Shown one piece after another: positions 17,077-25,760 of a DNA stretch of 64,000 nt. This DNA is from JAWKWA01 sp041397765 (lineage in GTDB: Bacteria; Pseudomonadota; Alphaproteobacteria; Rhizobiales; Hyphomicrobiaceae), in assembly GCA_041397765.1 (NCBI GenBank), contig JAWKWA010000011.1, forward strand, positions 1 to 64,000, given 5' to 3'. A program made the position numbers and the translations under genes. Under the pieces are notes generated by a model. That model made no database searches and had not been told where the DNA came from. It saw only the letters and a list, made by a program, of their open reading frames with translations. Position 1 is the first letter of the stretch. Each line of letters opens with the position of its first letter.

Positions 17077-17400
17077 TCAGCGCGCCGATGCCGACACCCG
17101 CCCGAACGCTGCCGAACGGCCCGACCAGATCAGCGCCATGATCAGCCGCATGATGATCACGAAGAACATGAACACGAGCTGCTGCTCCTGGATGAGGAAC
17201 TTCAGCCAGATATTGTACTCCGCCGAGATGCCGGTGTTTGTGGTGTTGGTGATCCAGCTCTTGAGGCTGCCGGCGGTATTGAGGCAGGCCTCGAGCATGG
17301 TCGGGTGATAGATGGCGAGATAGCCGATCAGCACCGCAGCGAAGATCAGCGACAGGAACATGATCCCGCCGGCACGGGCGAGCAGCAGCAAGATACCCAC
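17077..17400 (-). CDS. Small membrane protein (107 aa), unknown function
   Basis: Two hydrophobic segments: LLLLARAGGIMFLSLIFAAVL at about residues 5-30 and LVFMFFVIIMRLIMALIW at about 75-92. They are joined by a polar loop containing ITNTTNTGISAEYNIW. The GTG at 17400 is chosen because GAGG lies about 10 bases upstream and the first membrane helix would be cut by the internal ATG (17361). No family recognised. It stands between a RidA-family gene and the coiled-coil gene on the same strand. Confidence 0.6.
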   Translation of the reverse strand: MGILLLLARAGGIMFLSLIFAAVLIGYLAIYHPTMLEACLNTAGSLKSWITNTTNTGISAEYNIWLKFLIQEQQLVFMFFVIIMRLIMALIWSGRSAAFGRVSASAR

Positions 17401-17536
17401 GATTCCAACCTCATCCCTCGCCGCGCCGGATGGCGCGATCACCGTCGGGCGGACTCTAGCACCGGACGGAGGCGAGTCCACAACCCAAGCAGGTGCCCGC
17501 AATGAGGGCTTTCCCCCTATCGCCACGGCCATCCGC

Positions 17537-17956
17537 TCAGTCCCGGCGCGCCTCCGCAGCCCTGAGACGCGCCACGCAGTCGATCTCGATCCGGCAGCCC
17601 TCGAGGATTGCCGCCACGCCGACGGTGGTGCGCGCCGGCATCCGCCCCTCGGCGAAGAAGCCGCGATAGACCCGGTTCATCGCCTCGAACTCGCGCAGGT
17701 CCGTCATGTGCACCCGCACGCTGACGATGTCGCCGTGGTCGAGACCGAGCCCGGCGAGCACCATGCCGATCTGCTCCATCACCGCCCGCGTCTCAGCCGC
17801 GATGTCGCCGGGCGGAACGCCGTCGGACCCTTCCCGGTCGGCAGCGATCTGGCCCGAGACATGGACGAGCCCGTCCGCGACGACCGCATGGCTGAACGCC
17901 GCCGAGCGCTTGATGCCCTCAGCCTCGTGAAAGCCGATGTCGTCTCTCGCCGTCAT
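17537..17956 (-). CDS. RidA/YjgF family enamine/imine deaminase-like protein
   Basis: 139 aa single-domain RidA protein. HVSGQIAADREG, a mid-protein segment VMEQIGMVLAGLGLDHGDIVSVRVHMTD, and GRMPARTTVGVAAI with the conserved arginine at about residue 109 match the active subgroup that hydrolyses reactive 2-aminoacrylate-type enamines. The C-terminal RIEIDCVARL is also typical. Full length. It diverges from the 3-hydroxyacyl-CoA dehydrogenase at 18136, so the region between 17957 and 18135 likely holds promoters for both. Confidence 0.88.
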   Translation of the reverse strand: MTARDDIGFHEAEGIKRSAAFSHAVVADGLVHVSGQIAADREGSDGVPPGDIAAETRAVMEQIGMVLAGLGLDHGDIVSVRVHMTDLREFEAMNRVYRGFFAEGRMPARTTVGVAAILEGCRIEIDCVARLRAAEARRD

Positions 17957-18135
17957 GTCCCGGCACCTGCAAAAGGGGGATATCCCGCGCGAGCTTCGCG
18001 GCTACCATGAGCGCGCCGCCCGCCATACCGCCATATCATGCCCCGCCGCGCCATGACCAATGCCGAGAGCCCCCTGTCGCCCGGGACTGAAGCCTGATAC
18101 GCGGGAAGGCCGATCGCAAGGAGGGGAGCCGCCAC

Positions 18136-19053
18136 ATGCCGACAACCATGGGAGCCCCGGTCGCCGTCATCGGCATGGGCCTGATCGGCGCGAGCTGGGC
18201 GGCGCTGATGTCCGCGCACGGCCACGAGGTGCTGGCCCACGATCCCCGGCCCGAGGCCGAGACCGAGGCGAGGCAGGCGATCGCCACGGCCCGCAGCGCG
18301 CTCTCGCAGCTCGGCCTTGACGGAGAGGGCGCCATACGCTTTGCCGGCACCGCCACCGAGGCGGCGCGCGGGGCCGCCTTCATCCAGGAGACCGCGCCCG
18401 AGCGGCTGCCCTTGAAGATCGAGCTTCTCGCCGAACTCGACGCCAGCGCCCCCGCCGATGCCGTCATCGCCTCCAGCACCTCCTCGCTGCTCCTCAGCGA
18501 GATGACGGCCGAATGCGCCACACCCGCGCGCATCGTCATCGGCCATCCCTTCAATCCGCCGCATCTGATGCCGCTCGTCGAGGTGTTCGGCGAGAGCGCC
18601 GCGGCCGCCCGCGCGAAGGCCTTCTACGAAGGGCTCGGCAAGTCGGTCATCGTGCTCGAGAAGGAAATGGCCGGCCATGTCGCCAACCGGCTCGGTGCCG
18701 CGCTCTGGCGCGAGGCGCTCTACATGCTGCAGGAGGGCATCACCGATGTCGCCGGCATCGACCGCGCCATGACCGATGGCCCCGGCCTCCGCTGGGCCGA
18801 GATGGGCCCCTTCCTGACCTACCACCTCGGCGGCGGACGCGGTGGCATCGAGCACTATTTCCGCCATCTGGGACCGAGCCAGATCGCCCGCTGGCAGACC
18901 CTCGGCACGCCGGACCTGAGCGAGGAGCTGATTGGCCGCGCGATCGCGGGCGTCAGGGCAGAGACGGCCGGCCGCTCGATCGCCGATCTGGAGGCCGAGC
19001 GCGACCGCGCCGTGCTCGAGCGGCTGAAGCGCCGCCGCCAGCCTGCCGGTTGA
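18136..19053 (+). CDS. 3-hydroxyacyl-CoA dehydrogenase family protein (lambda-crystallin / carnitine 3-dehydrogenase type)
   Basis: 305 aa. NAD-binding site VAVIGMGLIGASWAA at the N-terminus and an aspartate after the second strand (LAHDPRPE). The family segment IASSTSSLLLSEM includes the conserved serine, and IGHPFNPPHLMPLVEV includes the catalytic histidine. The C-terminal half resembles L-gulonate 3-dehydrogenase and carnitine 3-dehydrogenase more than fatty-acid enzymes (GPGLRWAEMGPFLTYHLGGG). It may act on a 3-hydroxy acid rather than a CoA ester. Single gene transcribed away from the RidA gene. Confidence 0.85.
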   Translation: MPTTMGAPVAVIGMGLIGASWAALMSAHGHEVLAHDPRPEAETEARQAIATARSALSQLGLDGEGAIRFAGTATEAARGAAFIQETAPERLPLKIELLAELDASAPADAVIASSTSSLLLSEMTAECATPARIVIGHPFNPPHLMPLVEVFGESAAAARAKAFYEGLGKSVIVLEKEMAGHVANRLGAALWREALYMLQEGITDVAGIDRAMTDGPGLRWAEMGPFLTYHLGGGRGGIEHYFRHLGPSQIARWQTLGTPDLSEELIGRAIAGVRAETAGRSIADLEAERDRAVLERLKRRRQPAG

Positions 19054-19109
19054 CGGGTCGCGGCCCCGCCCTCACATCCCCGCCCTCACATCCCCGAACC
19101 TCTTGCCGC

Positions 19110-19799
19110 TCATGGCGGCGGCTCGTCGACGACGATGAGCGCGCTCGCGACCTTGTCGTGCAGCGCCTGCTTGTGCCGCGTCCAGCCGGCCATCATGAAG
19201 CCGACGAACAGCGTCAGCACCGAGAGGATCTTGGCGATGTTGCGGATCACCGACTGACCGAGCGTCGGCTTGCCGCCGGCGAGATTGGTGACGCGGATGC
19301 CGAGCGCCACCTTGCCGAAGGAGGCCTGACGCGGCCCCGCCTCCATGACGATCAGGTAGACGAGCAGCACGAAGGCGATGATCGAATCGAGCCGCGTCGT
19401 ATCGATCGGCTGTCCCGTCTCGCGGTCGACGAGCTGCCAGTCCTCCTCGTAGGTCGGGCTGCCGCTCGCCGGCGTCGTCGTCCGCCGTGTCACCTTGTAG
19501 TGGTAGGTCCAGGTCCCCGCCACCGTCCGCTCGACCGTGCGGCCGGAGACGGTGACGGTCGCGCCGTTCTCGACCGGCGAGGTCACGCTCTCGACCTCGG
19601 ACAGCGTCTTGTCGGTGGTGAAGATGTCGAGCGGCGTCTCGAGCACGAGATGGTTGGCGAGCCGCGGCTCGATGAGCGCAAGCGGCGCGAAGACGACGAA
19701 AGCCACCGTCGCCACGATCAGCCAGTCGATGATGAAGGCAAGGAAGCGCCGCCAGAAGCCGGCATAGCGGGCGAGGCGCTCGACGGTCGGTATCGACAT
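19110..19799 (-). CDS. RDD family membrane protein
   Basis: 229 aa. The R-D-D signature is present as YAGFWRRFLAFIIDWLIVATVAFVVF in the first helix, with a second hydrophobic segment (IIAFVLLVYLIVM) and ASFGKVALGIRVTNLAGGKPTLGQSVIRN before a third. An insert of about 90 residues with repeated threonines lies between helix 1 and 2, probably facing the periplasm. RDD proteins are poorly characterised; some are ion exchangers. ATG 19799 follows an AGGGGGA sequence. It lies downstream of hbd on the same strand, about 180 bp away. Confidence 0.85.
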   Translation of the reverse strand: MSIPTVERLARYAGFWRRFLAFIIDWLIVATVAFVVFAPLALIEPRLANHLVLETPLDIFTTDKTLSEVESVTSPVENGATVTVSGRTVERTVAGTWTYHYKVTRRTTTPASGSPTYEEDWQLVDRETGQPIDTTRLDSIIAFVLLVYLIVMEAGPRQASFGKVALGIRVTNLAGGKPTLGQSVIRNIAKILSVLTLFVGFMMAGWTRHKQALHDKVASALIVVDEPPP

Positions 19800-19977
19800 G
19801 GGATGTCCCCCTCTTGCGACCGCACGTGTCGCCAGAGGAGATGCACCCGGATCGCGGCCGCCGCAAGGGGAGGGGACCGGCGCGCCGCGCGATACAATGC
19901 ATCGGCCGCCGCGGCAGAGTTCAGCGCCAGAGCTTGCTCCGGCCCGGCAAAGCCCGACCGGATTGCCCCGGTGCCGA

Positions 19978-20925
19978 TTACCTGGTCGGCACCGGCGTCT
20001 CGCCGCGATAATCGTAGAAGCCGCGCTTGGTCTTGCGGCCGAGCCAGCCCGCCTCGACATATTTCACCAGCAGCGGACAGGGCCGGTACTTGGAATCGGC
20101 GAGGCCCTCGTAGAGCACCTGCATGACCGACAGGCAGGTATCGAGGCCGATGAAGTCGGCGAGCTCGAGCGGCCCCATCGGATGGTTGGCGCCGAGCCGC
20201 ATCGCCATGTCGATCGCCTCGACGCCGCCGACGCCCTCATAGAGCGTGTAGACGGCCTCGTTGATCATCGGCAGCAGGATGCGGTTGACGATGAAGGCCG
20301 GGAAATCCTCCGACATCGCGATGGTCTTGCCGAGGCTCTCGACGAAGCCGCGCGAGATCTGGAATGTCTCTTCCTCGGTGGCGATGCCGCGGATGAGCTC
20401 GACCAGCTCCATCACCGGCACCGGATTCATGAAATGCATGCCGATGAAGCGGTCGGGACGGTCGGACGCCGAAGCGAGCCGCGTGATCGAGATCGACGAG
20501 GTGTTGGTGGCGAGGATCGCCTCGGGCTTCAGCTTCGGACAGATCGTCTGGAAGATCTTCCGCTTGATGTCCTCGTCCTCGGTCGCCGCCTCGATGACGA
20601 GGTCGGCGTCGGCGAAGTCGTCGATCGAGGGCGCCGCCGAGATATGCGCGAGCGCCGCGGCTTTCTCGGCCTCCTTGATGCGGCCGCGCGCCACCTGCCG
20701 GCCGAGATTGCGGTCGATGAGCTGCAGGCTCTGCTCGATCCGATCCTTGGAAAGGTCGTTGATGCCGACCTTGTAGCCGGCGAGCGCCGCCACATGGGCG
20801 ATGCCGCTGCCCATCTGGCCGGCGCCGATCACGCCGACCTTACGCACGTGCTTGCGTGCGCTCGCGGCCGCTTCCTCGCGCGAGGTGGTGGAGCCGCCTC
20901 GCCTCGAACCCGTCGACTTTTCCAT
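19978..20925 (-). CDS. hbd: 3-hydroxybutyryl-CoA dehydrogenase
   Basis: 315 aa. Oxidises (S)-3-hydroxybutyryl-CoA to acetoacetyl-CoA. Rossmann motif VGVIGAGQMGSGIAHVAA at about residue 30, conserved ATNTSSISIT, GMHFMNPVPVMELVEL with the catalytic histidine, VNRILLPMINEAV, and the C-terminal GWLGRKTKRGFYDY, all in family order. About 25 extra residues rich in Ser and Arg precede the Rossmann fold; a later start is possible but none has a better ribosome site. It follows etfB-etfA on the same strand, a common alphaproteobacterial arrangement. Confidence 0.92.
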   Translation of the reverse strand: MEKSTGSRRGGSTTSREEAAASARKHVRKVGVIGAGQMGSGIAHVAALAGYKVGINDLSKDRIEQSLQLIDRNLGRQVARGRIKEAEKAAALAHISAAPSIDDFADADLVIEAATEDEDIKRKIFQTICPKLKPEAILATNTSSISITRLASASDRPDRFIGMHFMNPVPVMELVELIRGIATEEETFQISRGFVESLGKTIAMSEDFPAFIVNRILLPMINEAVYTLYEGVGGVEAIDMAMRLGANHPMGPLELADFIGLDTCLSVMQVLYEGLADSKYRPCPLLVKYVEAGWLGRKTKRGFYDYRGETPVPTR

Positions 20926-21139
20926 CAGCTCACCTTTGGGGCCAACCCCGCCACCGGAGGAGAAGAGGAAGGCCGTCGCGTCCCCTCGCCGGAGGACTGT
21001 CGCGCATGGCCTCGCTCCAAGGCTCCGCCAGCCTCGAATGGTTTACCGGCCGCCCCGCTCCGATCCCGAGCGGGCCCGAAAAGGGGCGACCAGTGCATGC
21101 AGGCGCCGGGCGGGAACCTCGGAAGATCCCGCCCCCCGA

Positions 21140-22084
21140 TCAACCGCGAGCCTTCTCCAGCTCGGTGGCGAGCTCAGGCAGCGCCTGGAACAGGTCGGCG
21201 ACGAGACCATAGTCCGCGACCTGGAAGATCGGAGCTTCCTCGTCCTTGTTGATCGCGACGATGACCTTCGAATCCTTCATGCCGGCGAGGTGCTGGATCG
21301 CCCCCGAAATACCGACCGCGACATAGAGGTCGGGCGCCACCACCTTGCCGGTCTGGCCGACCTGATAGTCGTTCGGGGCATAGCCCGCATCGACCGCGGC
21401 GCGACTGGCGCCGACGGCGGCACCGAGCTTGTCGGCGACCGGCTCGATATACTTCTTGAAGTTCTCGCCGGCCTGCATGCCGCGGCCGCCCGAGACGACG
21501 ATCTTGGCCGAGGTCAGCTCGGGCCGATCGTTCTTCGACAGCTCGTTGCGCTCGAACTTCGAGATGCCGACGGCCGCCGGTGCCGCCACGCTCTCGACGG
21601 TGGCCGAGCCGCCCTCGCCCGCCGCCGCGAAAGAGGCGGTGCGCACCGTCACGACCTTCTTGGCATCGCCCGACTTGACCGTCTGGATGGCGTTGCCGGC
21701 ATAGATCGGCCGCTCGAAAGTGTCGGCGCCGTGCACGGCCGTGATGTCGGAGATCTGCGCCACGTCGAGCAACGCGGCCACCCGCGGCAGCACGTTCTTG
21801 CCCGTCGCCGTTGCGGCAGCCACGAGCGCTTCATAGCCCGCCATCATCGGTACGATCAGGCCCGCCATCTCTTCGGCGAGCTGGTTCTCCAGCGTCGGCG
21901 CCTCGGCGAGCTTCACCCGGGCGACACCGGCGAGCTTGGCTGCCTCGTCGGCGACGGACCGGCAGCCATTGCCGGCGACGAGGACATGCACCTCGCCGCC
22001 CATCGCGGCGGCTGCCGAGAGCGCCTTGGCGGTCGCTGCGTTGAGCGCCTTGTTGTCGTGCTCGGCAAGAAGAAGGACGGCCAT
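21140..22084 (-). CDS. etfA: Electron transfer flavoprotein subunit alpha
   Basis: 314 aa. Carries the FAD of the ETF heterodimer, which takes electrons from acyl-CoA dehydrogenases (such as the isovaleryl-CoA enzyme in this window) to ETF-quinone oxidoreductase. The C-terminal FAD domain is plain: VSGGRGMQAGENFK, VGASRAAVDAGYAPNDYQVGQTGK, VAVGISGAIQHLAGMKDSK and VAINKDEEAPIFQVADYGLV. It starts 4 bp after the etfB stop, so the two are one operon. Confidence 0.96.
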   Translation of the reverse strand: MAVLLLAEHDNKALNAATAKALSAAAAMGGEVHVLVAGNGCRSVADEAAKLAGVARVKLAEAPTLENQLAEEMAGLIVPMMAGYEALVAAATATGKNVLPRVAALLDVAQISDITAVHGADTFERPIYAGNAIQTVKSGDAKKVVTVRTASFAAAGEGGSATVESVAAPAAVGISKFERNELSKNDRPELTSAKIVVSGGRGMQAGENFKKYIEPVADKLGAAVGASRAAVDAGYAPNDYQVGQTGKVVAPDLYVAVGISGAIQHLAGMKDSKVIVAINKDEEAPIFQVADYGLVADLFQALPELATELEKARG

Positions 22085-22088
22085 GGCT

Positions 22089-22838
22089 TCAGATCACTCC
22101 CGCTTCGTTCTTCAGCTTGTCGACCAGCTCGGCGACGCTCTTGACCTTGACGCCGGCCTTGCGTGCCGGCGGCTCGACCGTCTTCAGCACCTGCAGCCTC
22201 GGCTTCAGGTCGACGCCGAGATCGGCGGGTTTCTTGACGTCGAGCGGCTTCTTCTTCGCCTTCATGATGTTGGGAAGAGAGGCGTAGCGCGGCTCGTTGA
22301 GGCGCAAGTCCGTGGTGATGACGGCGGGCAGATTGAGCGTGACGACCTGCAGGCCGCCGTCGACCTCGCGCGTCACCGACAGCCGGCCGTCGGCGATCGC
22401 CGCCTTGGAGACGAAGGTGCCCTGCGGCCAGCCGAGCACCGCCGCCAGCATCTGGCCGGTCTGGTTGCAGTCGTCGTCGATGGCCTGCTTGCCGACGATG
22501 ACGAGGCCGGGCTTCTCCGCCTCGACCACGGCCTTCAGCAGCTTGGCGACGTTGATCGGCTCGACGATGTCGTCGGTCTGGATGAGGATCGCCCGGTCGG
22601 CGCCCATGGCAAGCGCCGTGCGCAGCGTCTCCTGCGACTTCTCAGGGCCGATCGAGACGGCGACGATCTCGGTCGCGACGCCGGCCTCCTTCATGCGGAT
22701 CGCCTGCTCGACGGAAATCTCGTCGAACGGGTTCATCGACATCTTGACGTTGGCGAGATCGACCCCAGACCCGTCGGCCTTGACCCGGATCTTCACGTTG
22801 TAGTCGACCACCCGTTTGACGGGCACGAGTATTTTCAT
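22089..22838 (-). CDS. etfB: Electron transfer flavoprotein subunit beta
   Basis: 249 aa. The partner subunit that binds AMP and contacts dehydrogenases. Family segments include MKILVPVKRVVDYNVKIRV at the start, MNPFDEISVEQAIRMKE, ALAMGADRAILI, GKQAIDDDCNQTGQM and NLPAVITTDLRLNEPRYASL. First gene of etfBA. The ATG at 22838 opens the conserved first strand. Confidence 0.96.
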   Translation of the reverse strand: MKILVPVKRVVDYNVKIRVKADGSGVDLANVKMSMNPFDEISVEQAIRMKEAGVATEIVAVSIGPEKSQETLRTALAMGADRAILIQTDDIVEPINVAKLLKAVVEAEKPGLVIVGKQAIDDDCNQTGQMLAAVLGWPQGTFVSKAAIADGRLSVTREVDGGLQVVTLNLPAVITTDLRLNEPRYASLPNIMKAKKKPLDVKKPADLGVDLKPRLQVLKTVEPPARKAGVKVKSVAELVDKLKNEAGVI

Positions 22839-23143
22839 CGGCTCCCTGCTCCGCTCGTCGCGCACGACGCCCTGGCGTCGTGATCCAGTCGTGATCCGCT
22901 GATCGGGTCGAAGCGGCGTCCGGCTCTCCCCCGATGCCGGAGCTGGTGAGCGGGCCGCGTCATCTCGCAGGCGCGAAATGGACCATCGGCGGACCCTACT
23001 TCTTGTCACCAAGCCGAGTCAATGGTCGCTGCCGGGACACTCCTGCGACAAGGATTCGCCTCTGCTGAGAGCCCCGGTACGGACCTTCTCGCACGCGCGG
23101 GATCGCCGCCGGCAGAGGTCGCCCGCACGGCCGATCCGATCGT
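22839..23143. other. Intergenic upstream of etfBA
   Basis: Contains no coding frame I trust. It separates the rhomboid gene end (23144) from etfB (22838), both on the minus strand, and should hold the etfBA promoter. No clear -35/-10 pair or hairpin was identified. Confidence 0.35.
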
Positions 23144-23863
23144 TCACGCCGTCCGATCGAACAGCGGCACGCCGGGCCGCCGCATCACCAGAATGAGCAG
23201 CGCACCGGCAACGAGCCCGCCGATATGGGCCCACCAGGCGACCATCGGCTGATCGGGCACGAAGGCGAAATAGAGGTTCATCAGCACCCAGGCCCCGAGC
23301 GCGAAGGCGGCGGGGATGCGCAACGGGAAGAACCGCATGACCAGCACCCATACCGTCACCCGTGGATGCAAGAGCAGATAGGCGGCGATCACCCCCGCGA
23401 CCGCCCCGCTCGCCCCGATCAGCGGTGCCGGCGAATAGGGCTGCATCAGCGCGTGCAGCAGCCCGCCGGCGATGCCGGCCAGCAGATAGAAGATCACGAA
23501 CCGCACATGGCCGAGCGCATCCTCGACATTGTCGCCGAACACCCACAGGAACAGCATGTTGCCCAACAGGTGCCAGAAATCGCCGTGCAGGAACATGTAG
23601 GTGAGGAGCGTCAGGGGCTCGGGGAACACCGCCGCGATGGCGCCGTCGGCACATTCGGGTGCGGGCACATGCGTGCCGGTCAGTTCCAAGGGCACGATGC
23701 CGAACGCCCGCGCGAACATCATGCCCGAGCAGAAATCCGCCTTCATCAGCGAGGGGAGTTGGAAGACCAGGAAGACGAGGCAGTTTATGGCGATCAGCGC
23801 GATCGTCGCATATTGGAAACGGATGCCCTTCAGCGGGTTCTCGTCGTAGATCGGCACGAACAT
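23144..23863 (-). CDS. Rhomboid family intramembrane serine protease
   Basis: 239 aa, six predicted membrane helices. The catalytic serine is Ser152 in GASGAVAG and the histidine is His213 in WWAHIGG; the oxyanion-hole H-X3-N is at His98 and Asn102 (HLLGNM). A loop between helices 1 and 2 contains two cysteines (around 45 and 71). Cleaves membrane proteins within the bilayer; no substrate can be named. It sits between etfBA and the cobalamin adenosyltransferase gene. Confidence 0.92.
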   Translation of the reverse strand: MFVPIYDENPLKGIRFQYATIALIAINCLVFLVFQLPSLMKADFCSGMMFARAFGIVPLELTGTHVPAPECADGAIAAVFPEPLTLLTYMFLHGDFWHLLGNMLFLWVFGDNVEDALGHVRFVIFYLLAGIAGGLLHALMQPYSPAPLIGASGAVAGVIAAYLLLHPRVTVWVLVMRFFPLRIPAAFALGAWVLMNLYFAFVPDQPMVAWWAHIGGLVAGALLILVMRRPGVPLFDRTA

Positions 23864-24057
23864 GGGCGGGCTCGCTCGGCTCGGAGTTCTGAGGCGGAGA
23901 GGAAGCTGCCGCCGCGATCGTCTGGGCGGGCGCCGCCAAGGGCCGCCCCGCCGCCGGATCGTTGCGCCCTCCCCAAGCGGATCGGCGTCATCTTAGGCGC
24001 GATTCGACCACCGCGGTATGGCCTTGCGATGGCCGCCACGGCCGCGGCATCTCGGGC

Positions 24058-24639
24058 TCAGCGATTGGCGCCCGGCACCCAGAGCGTGTCACCCCGGCCG
24101 CGATCGTTCACATAGCGGCTGGCGACGAAGAGGAAATCGGAGAGGCGGTTGACATATTTGAGGGCGGCTTGACCGACGGGCTCGCCCTCAAGGCCGGACA
24201 GCTCGACCATCAGCCGCTCGGCCCGTCGGCATATGGTGCGGGCCACATGGAGATGGGCGGCCGCCAGCGTGCCCCCCGGCAGAACGAAGGATCTGAGTGG
24301 CGCAAGCTCGCCATTCAACTCGTCGATCTCGCTCTCGAGCCGCTCGACCTGGTCCTCGATGATCCTGAGCGGCTCGAAGTCGGGCTTCTGCCCGCGCTCG
24401 GGCGTGCACAGATCGGCGCCGAGGTCGAACAGGTCGTTCTGGATCCTGAGCAGCATGGCCGCCACCTTGGCCTCCTCGGGCGGAAGATGGAGCAGCGCCA
24501 CCCCGATCGCCGCATTGGCCTCGTCGACCGTGCCGTAGGCCGAGATGCGGAGCTGATACTTCGGCACGCGCTCGCCGGTGCCGAGAGCCGTCTCGCCCTT
24601 GTCGCCGGTGCGCGTGTAGATCTTGTTGAGGACGACCAT
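24058..24639 (-). CDS. Cob(I)alamin adenosyltransferase, PduO type
   Basis: 193 aa. Makes adenosylcobalamin from cob(I)alamin and ATP. The N-terminal nucleotide motif LNKIYTRTGDKGETALGTGE is intact, followed by SAYGTVDEANAAIGVA, QNDLFDLGADL, SFVLPGGTLAAAHLHVARTICRRAER and a C-terminal VNRLSDFLFVASRY, all hallmarks of the PduO/MMAB family. The ATG at 24639 gives MVVLNKIY. It is functionally linked to cobS/cobT at 46-50 kb, though not in one operon. Confidence 0.94.
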   Translation of the reverse strand: MVVLNKIYTRTGDKGETALGTGERVPKYQLRISAYGTVDEANAAIGVALLHLPPEEAKVAAMLLRIQNDLFDLGADLCTPERGQKPDFEPLRIIEDQVERLESEIDELNGELAPLRSFVLPGGTLAAAHLHVARTICRRAERLMVELSGLEGEPVGQAALKYVNRLSDFLFVASRYVNDRGRGDTLWVPGANR

Positions 24640-24681
24640 GGGGCCCCTGCCTCGGGCCCGCGACACGCCGGTCGGGACCCC

Positions 24682-25308
24682 TCAATCGAGTGCGTAGCCT
24701 AGTCTGACCCCGGCATTGGTCAAGCCGCGATTGCGCCCGCACAGATCGGCGTTCGACATGTGCTCGACCGTCGCCATGATCCGCCAGCGATCGTCGAGCG
24801 GCATGCCGATCGAGGCGGTCTCGCGGAAGGCGAGGCGGCAGCCATAGGAGGCCACGCCATCCTCGTCGAGCGGCCCGTCGTGGATCGCCGCCGCGATGCC
24901 CGCCTCGAAGAACACCACATCGCCGATCGGCACCGTCCAGACGAGACCGGCATAGGCGAGATCGGTCGCGTCTCCCGTATTCAGCGTGGCACCAACCGCG
25001 ATCCGCGGATCGATCAGCCGGTCGAGCACGGAGCTGCCGGTCGCCCCCTGGTTGAACGGCAGCGAGATCAGCGCCTCGGCATTGAGATCGATGCCGTCCT
25101 CGTTGCCCGCCGGCTCGACATTGTGATCGAAGATACCGAGCCGCAGCTCAGGCGGCAGCGCCCCGGCCTCGGCGGATGGAGAATGGCCTCCGGCAAGCCC
25201 CGCGATGATGGCCAGCCCCGCGAACAATCTCGACCCCGCCCGTCGGGCCTGGGGTACTGACCGGCCGGCGGACTTGCCCGCAGGCATGGCAACTTCGAAA
25301 ACGCTCAT
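24682..25308 (-). CDS. Acyloxyacyl hydrolase, PagL-like lipid A deacylase
   Basis: 208 aa. A hydrophobic signal sequence (LFAGLAIIAGLAGG, cleavage near AEAGA) follows a basic lead, and the rest alternates short amphipathic strands as in an outer-membrane beta barrel. Near the end VEHMSNADL holds the His-X-Ser-Asn motif (His183, Ser185) that forms the PagL catalytic site; the protein ends LGYALD, a barrel-type C-terminus. The acid residue of the triad cannot be placed with confidence. It would remove a 3-linked acyl chain from lipid A. The start is uncertain because an internal Met gives a shorter lead. Confidence 0.75.
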   Translation of the reverse strand: MSVFEVAMPAGKSAGRSVPQARRAGSRLFAGLAIIAGLAGGHSPSAEAGALPPELRLGIFDHNVEPAGNEDGIDLNAEALISLPFNQGATGSSVLDRLIDPRIAVGATLNTGDATDLAYAGLVWTVPIGDVVFFEAGIAAAIHDGPLDEDGVASYGCRLAFRETASIGMPLDDRWRIMATVEHMSNADLCGRNRGLTNAGVRLGYALD

Positions 25309-25453
25309 GACCAGAACCCGGAGGACTATCGACCGCTGCCGACCGGCAGAACGGTGACAGTTTCCTCCTCAGGGGCAAAAAGAGCGTTAAGGCCGCCCGA
25401 ACGGCCGTGTCGCAATGGAACGGCCGGCCTCTCTCGGGGCATCCGCGACCGGC

Positions 25454-25642
25454 TCAGCTCTGGAAATAGAGCGCCGTCATGATGACGATGATGGCGAGGA
25501 ATTGCAGGCCGACGCGCCAGCGCATCAGCTTCTGGCTGAGATTTGGACTGCCGCCGCGCATCATATTGACGAGTCCGAGCACCAGCACGATGGCGACCGC
25601 GCCGACGGCGAAGGGTGTCAGTGAGTAGAAAAACGTTTCCAT
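25454..25642 (-). CDS. Twin transmembrane (HIG1-like) small protein
   Basis: 62 aa with two membrane segments (LTPFAVGAVAIVLVLGLVNMM and VGLQFLAIIVIMTALYF) joined by a short positive loop containing NLSQKLMRWRV. This matches the HIG1-type twin-TM proteins of alphaproteobacteria, related to factors associated with respiratory complexes. The ATG at 25642 follows AAGAGGCGA. It is often found near the cobalamin adenosyltransferase and etf genes in this order; the PagL-like gene lies between here. Confidence 0.82.
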   Translation of the reverse strand: METFFYSLTPFAVGAVAIVLVLGLVNMMRGGSPNLSQKLMRWRVGLQFLAIIVIMTALYFQS

Positions 25643-25760
25643 CGTCGATCGCCTCTTGCGCGACAAGTCTGAAGCATAGCCGGATCGCGCCCTCGCCACA
25701 AAGCACGCTCTTGCGAGCCGGCGTGAGCACGGCCTCGCCCGGCCCGGCCTCGCGTTCCGG

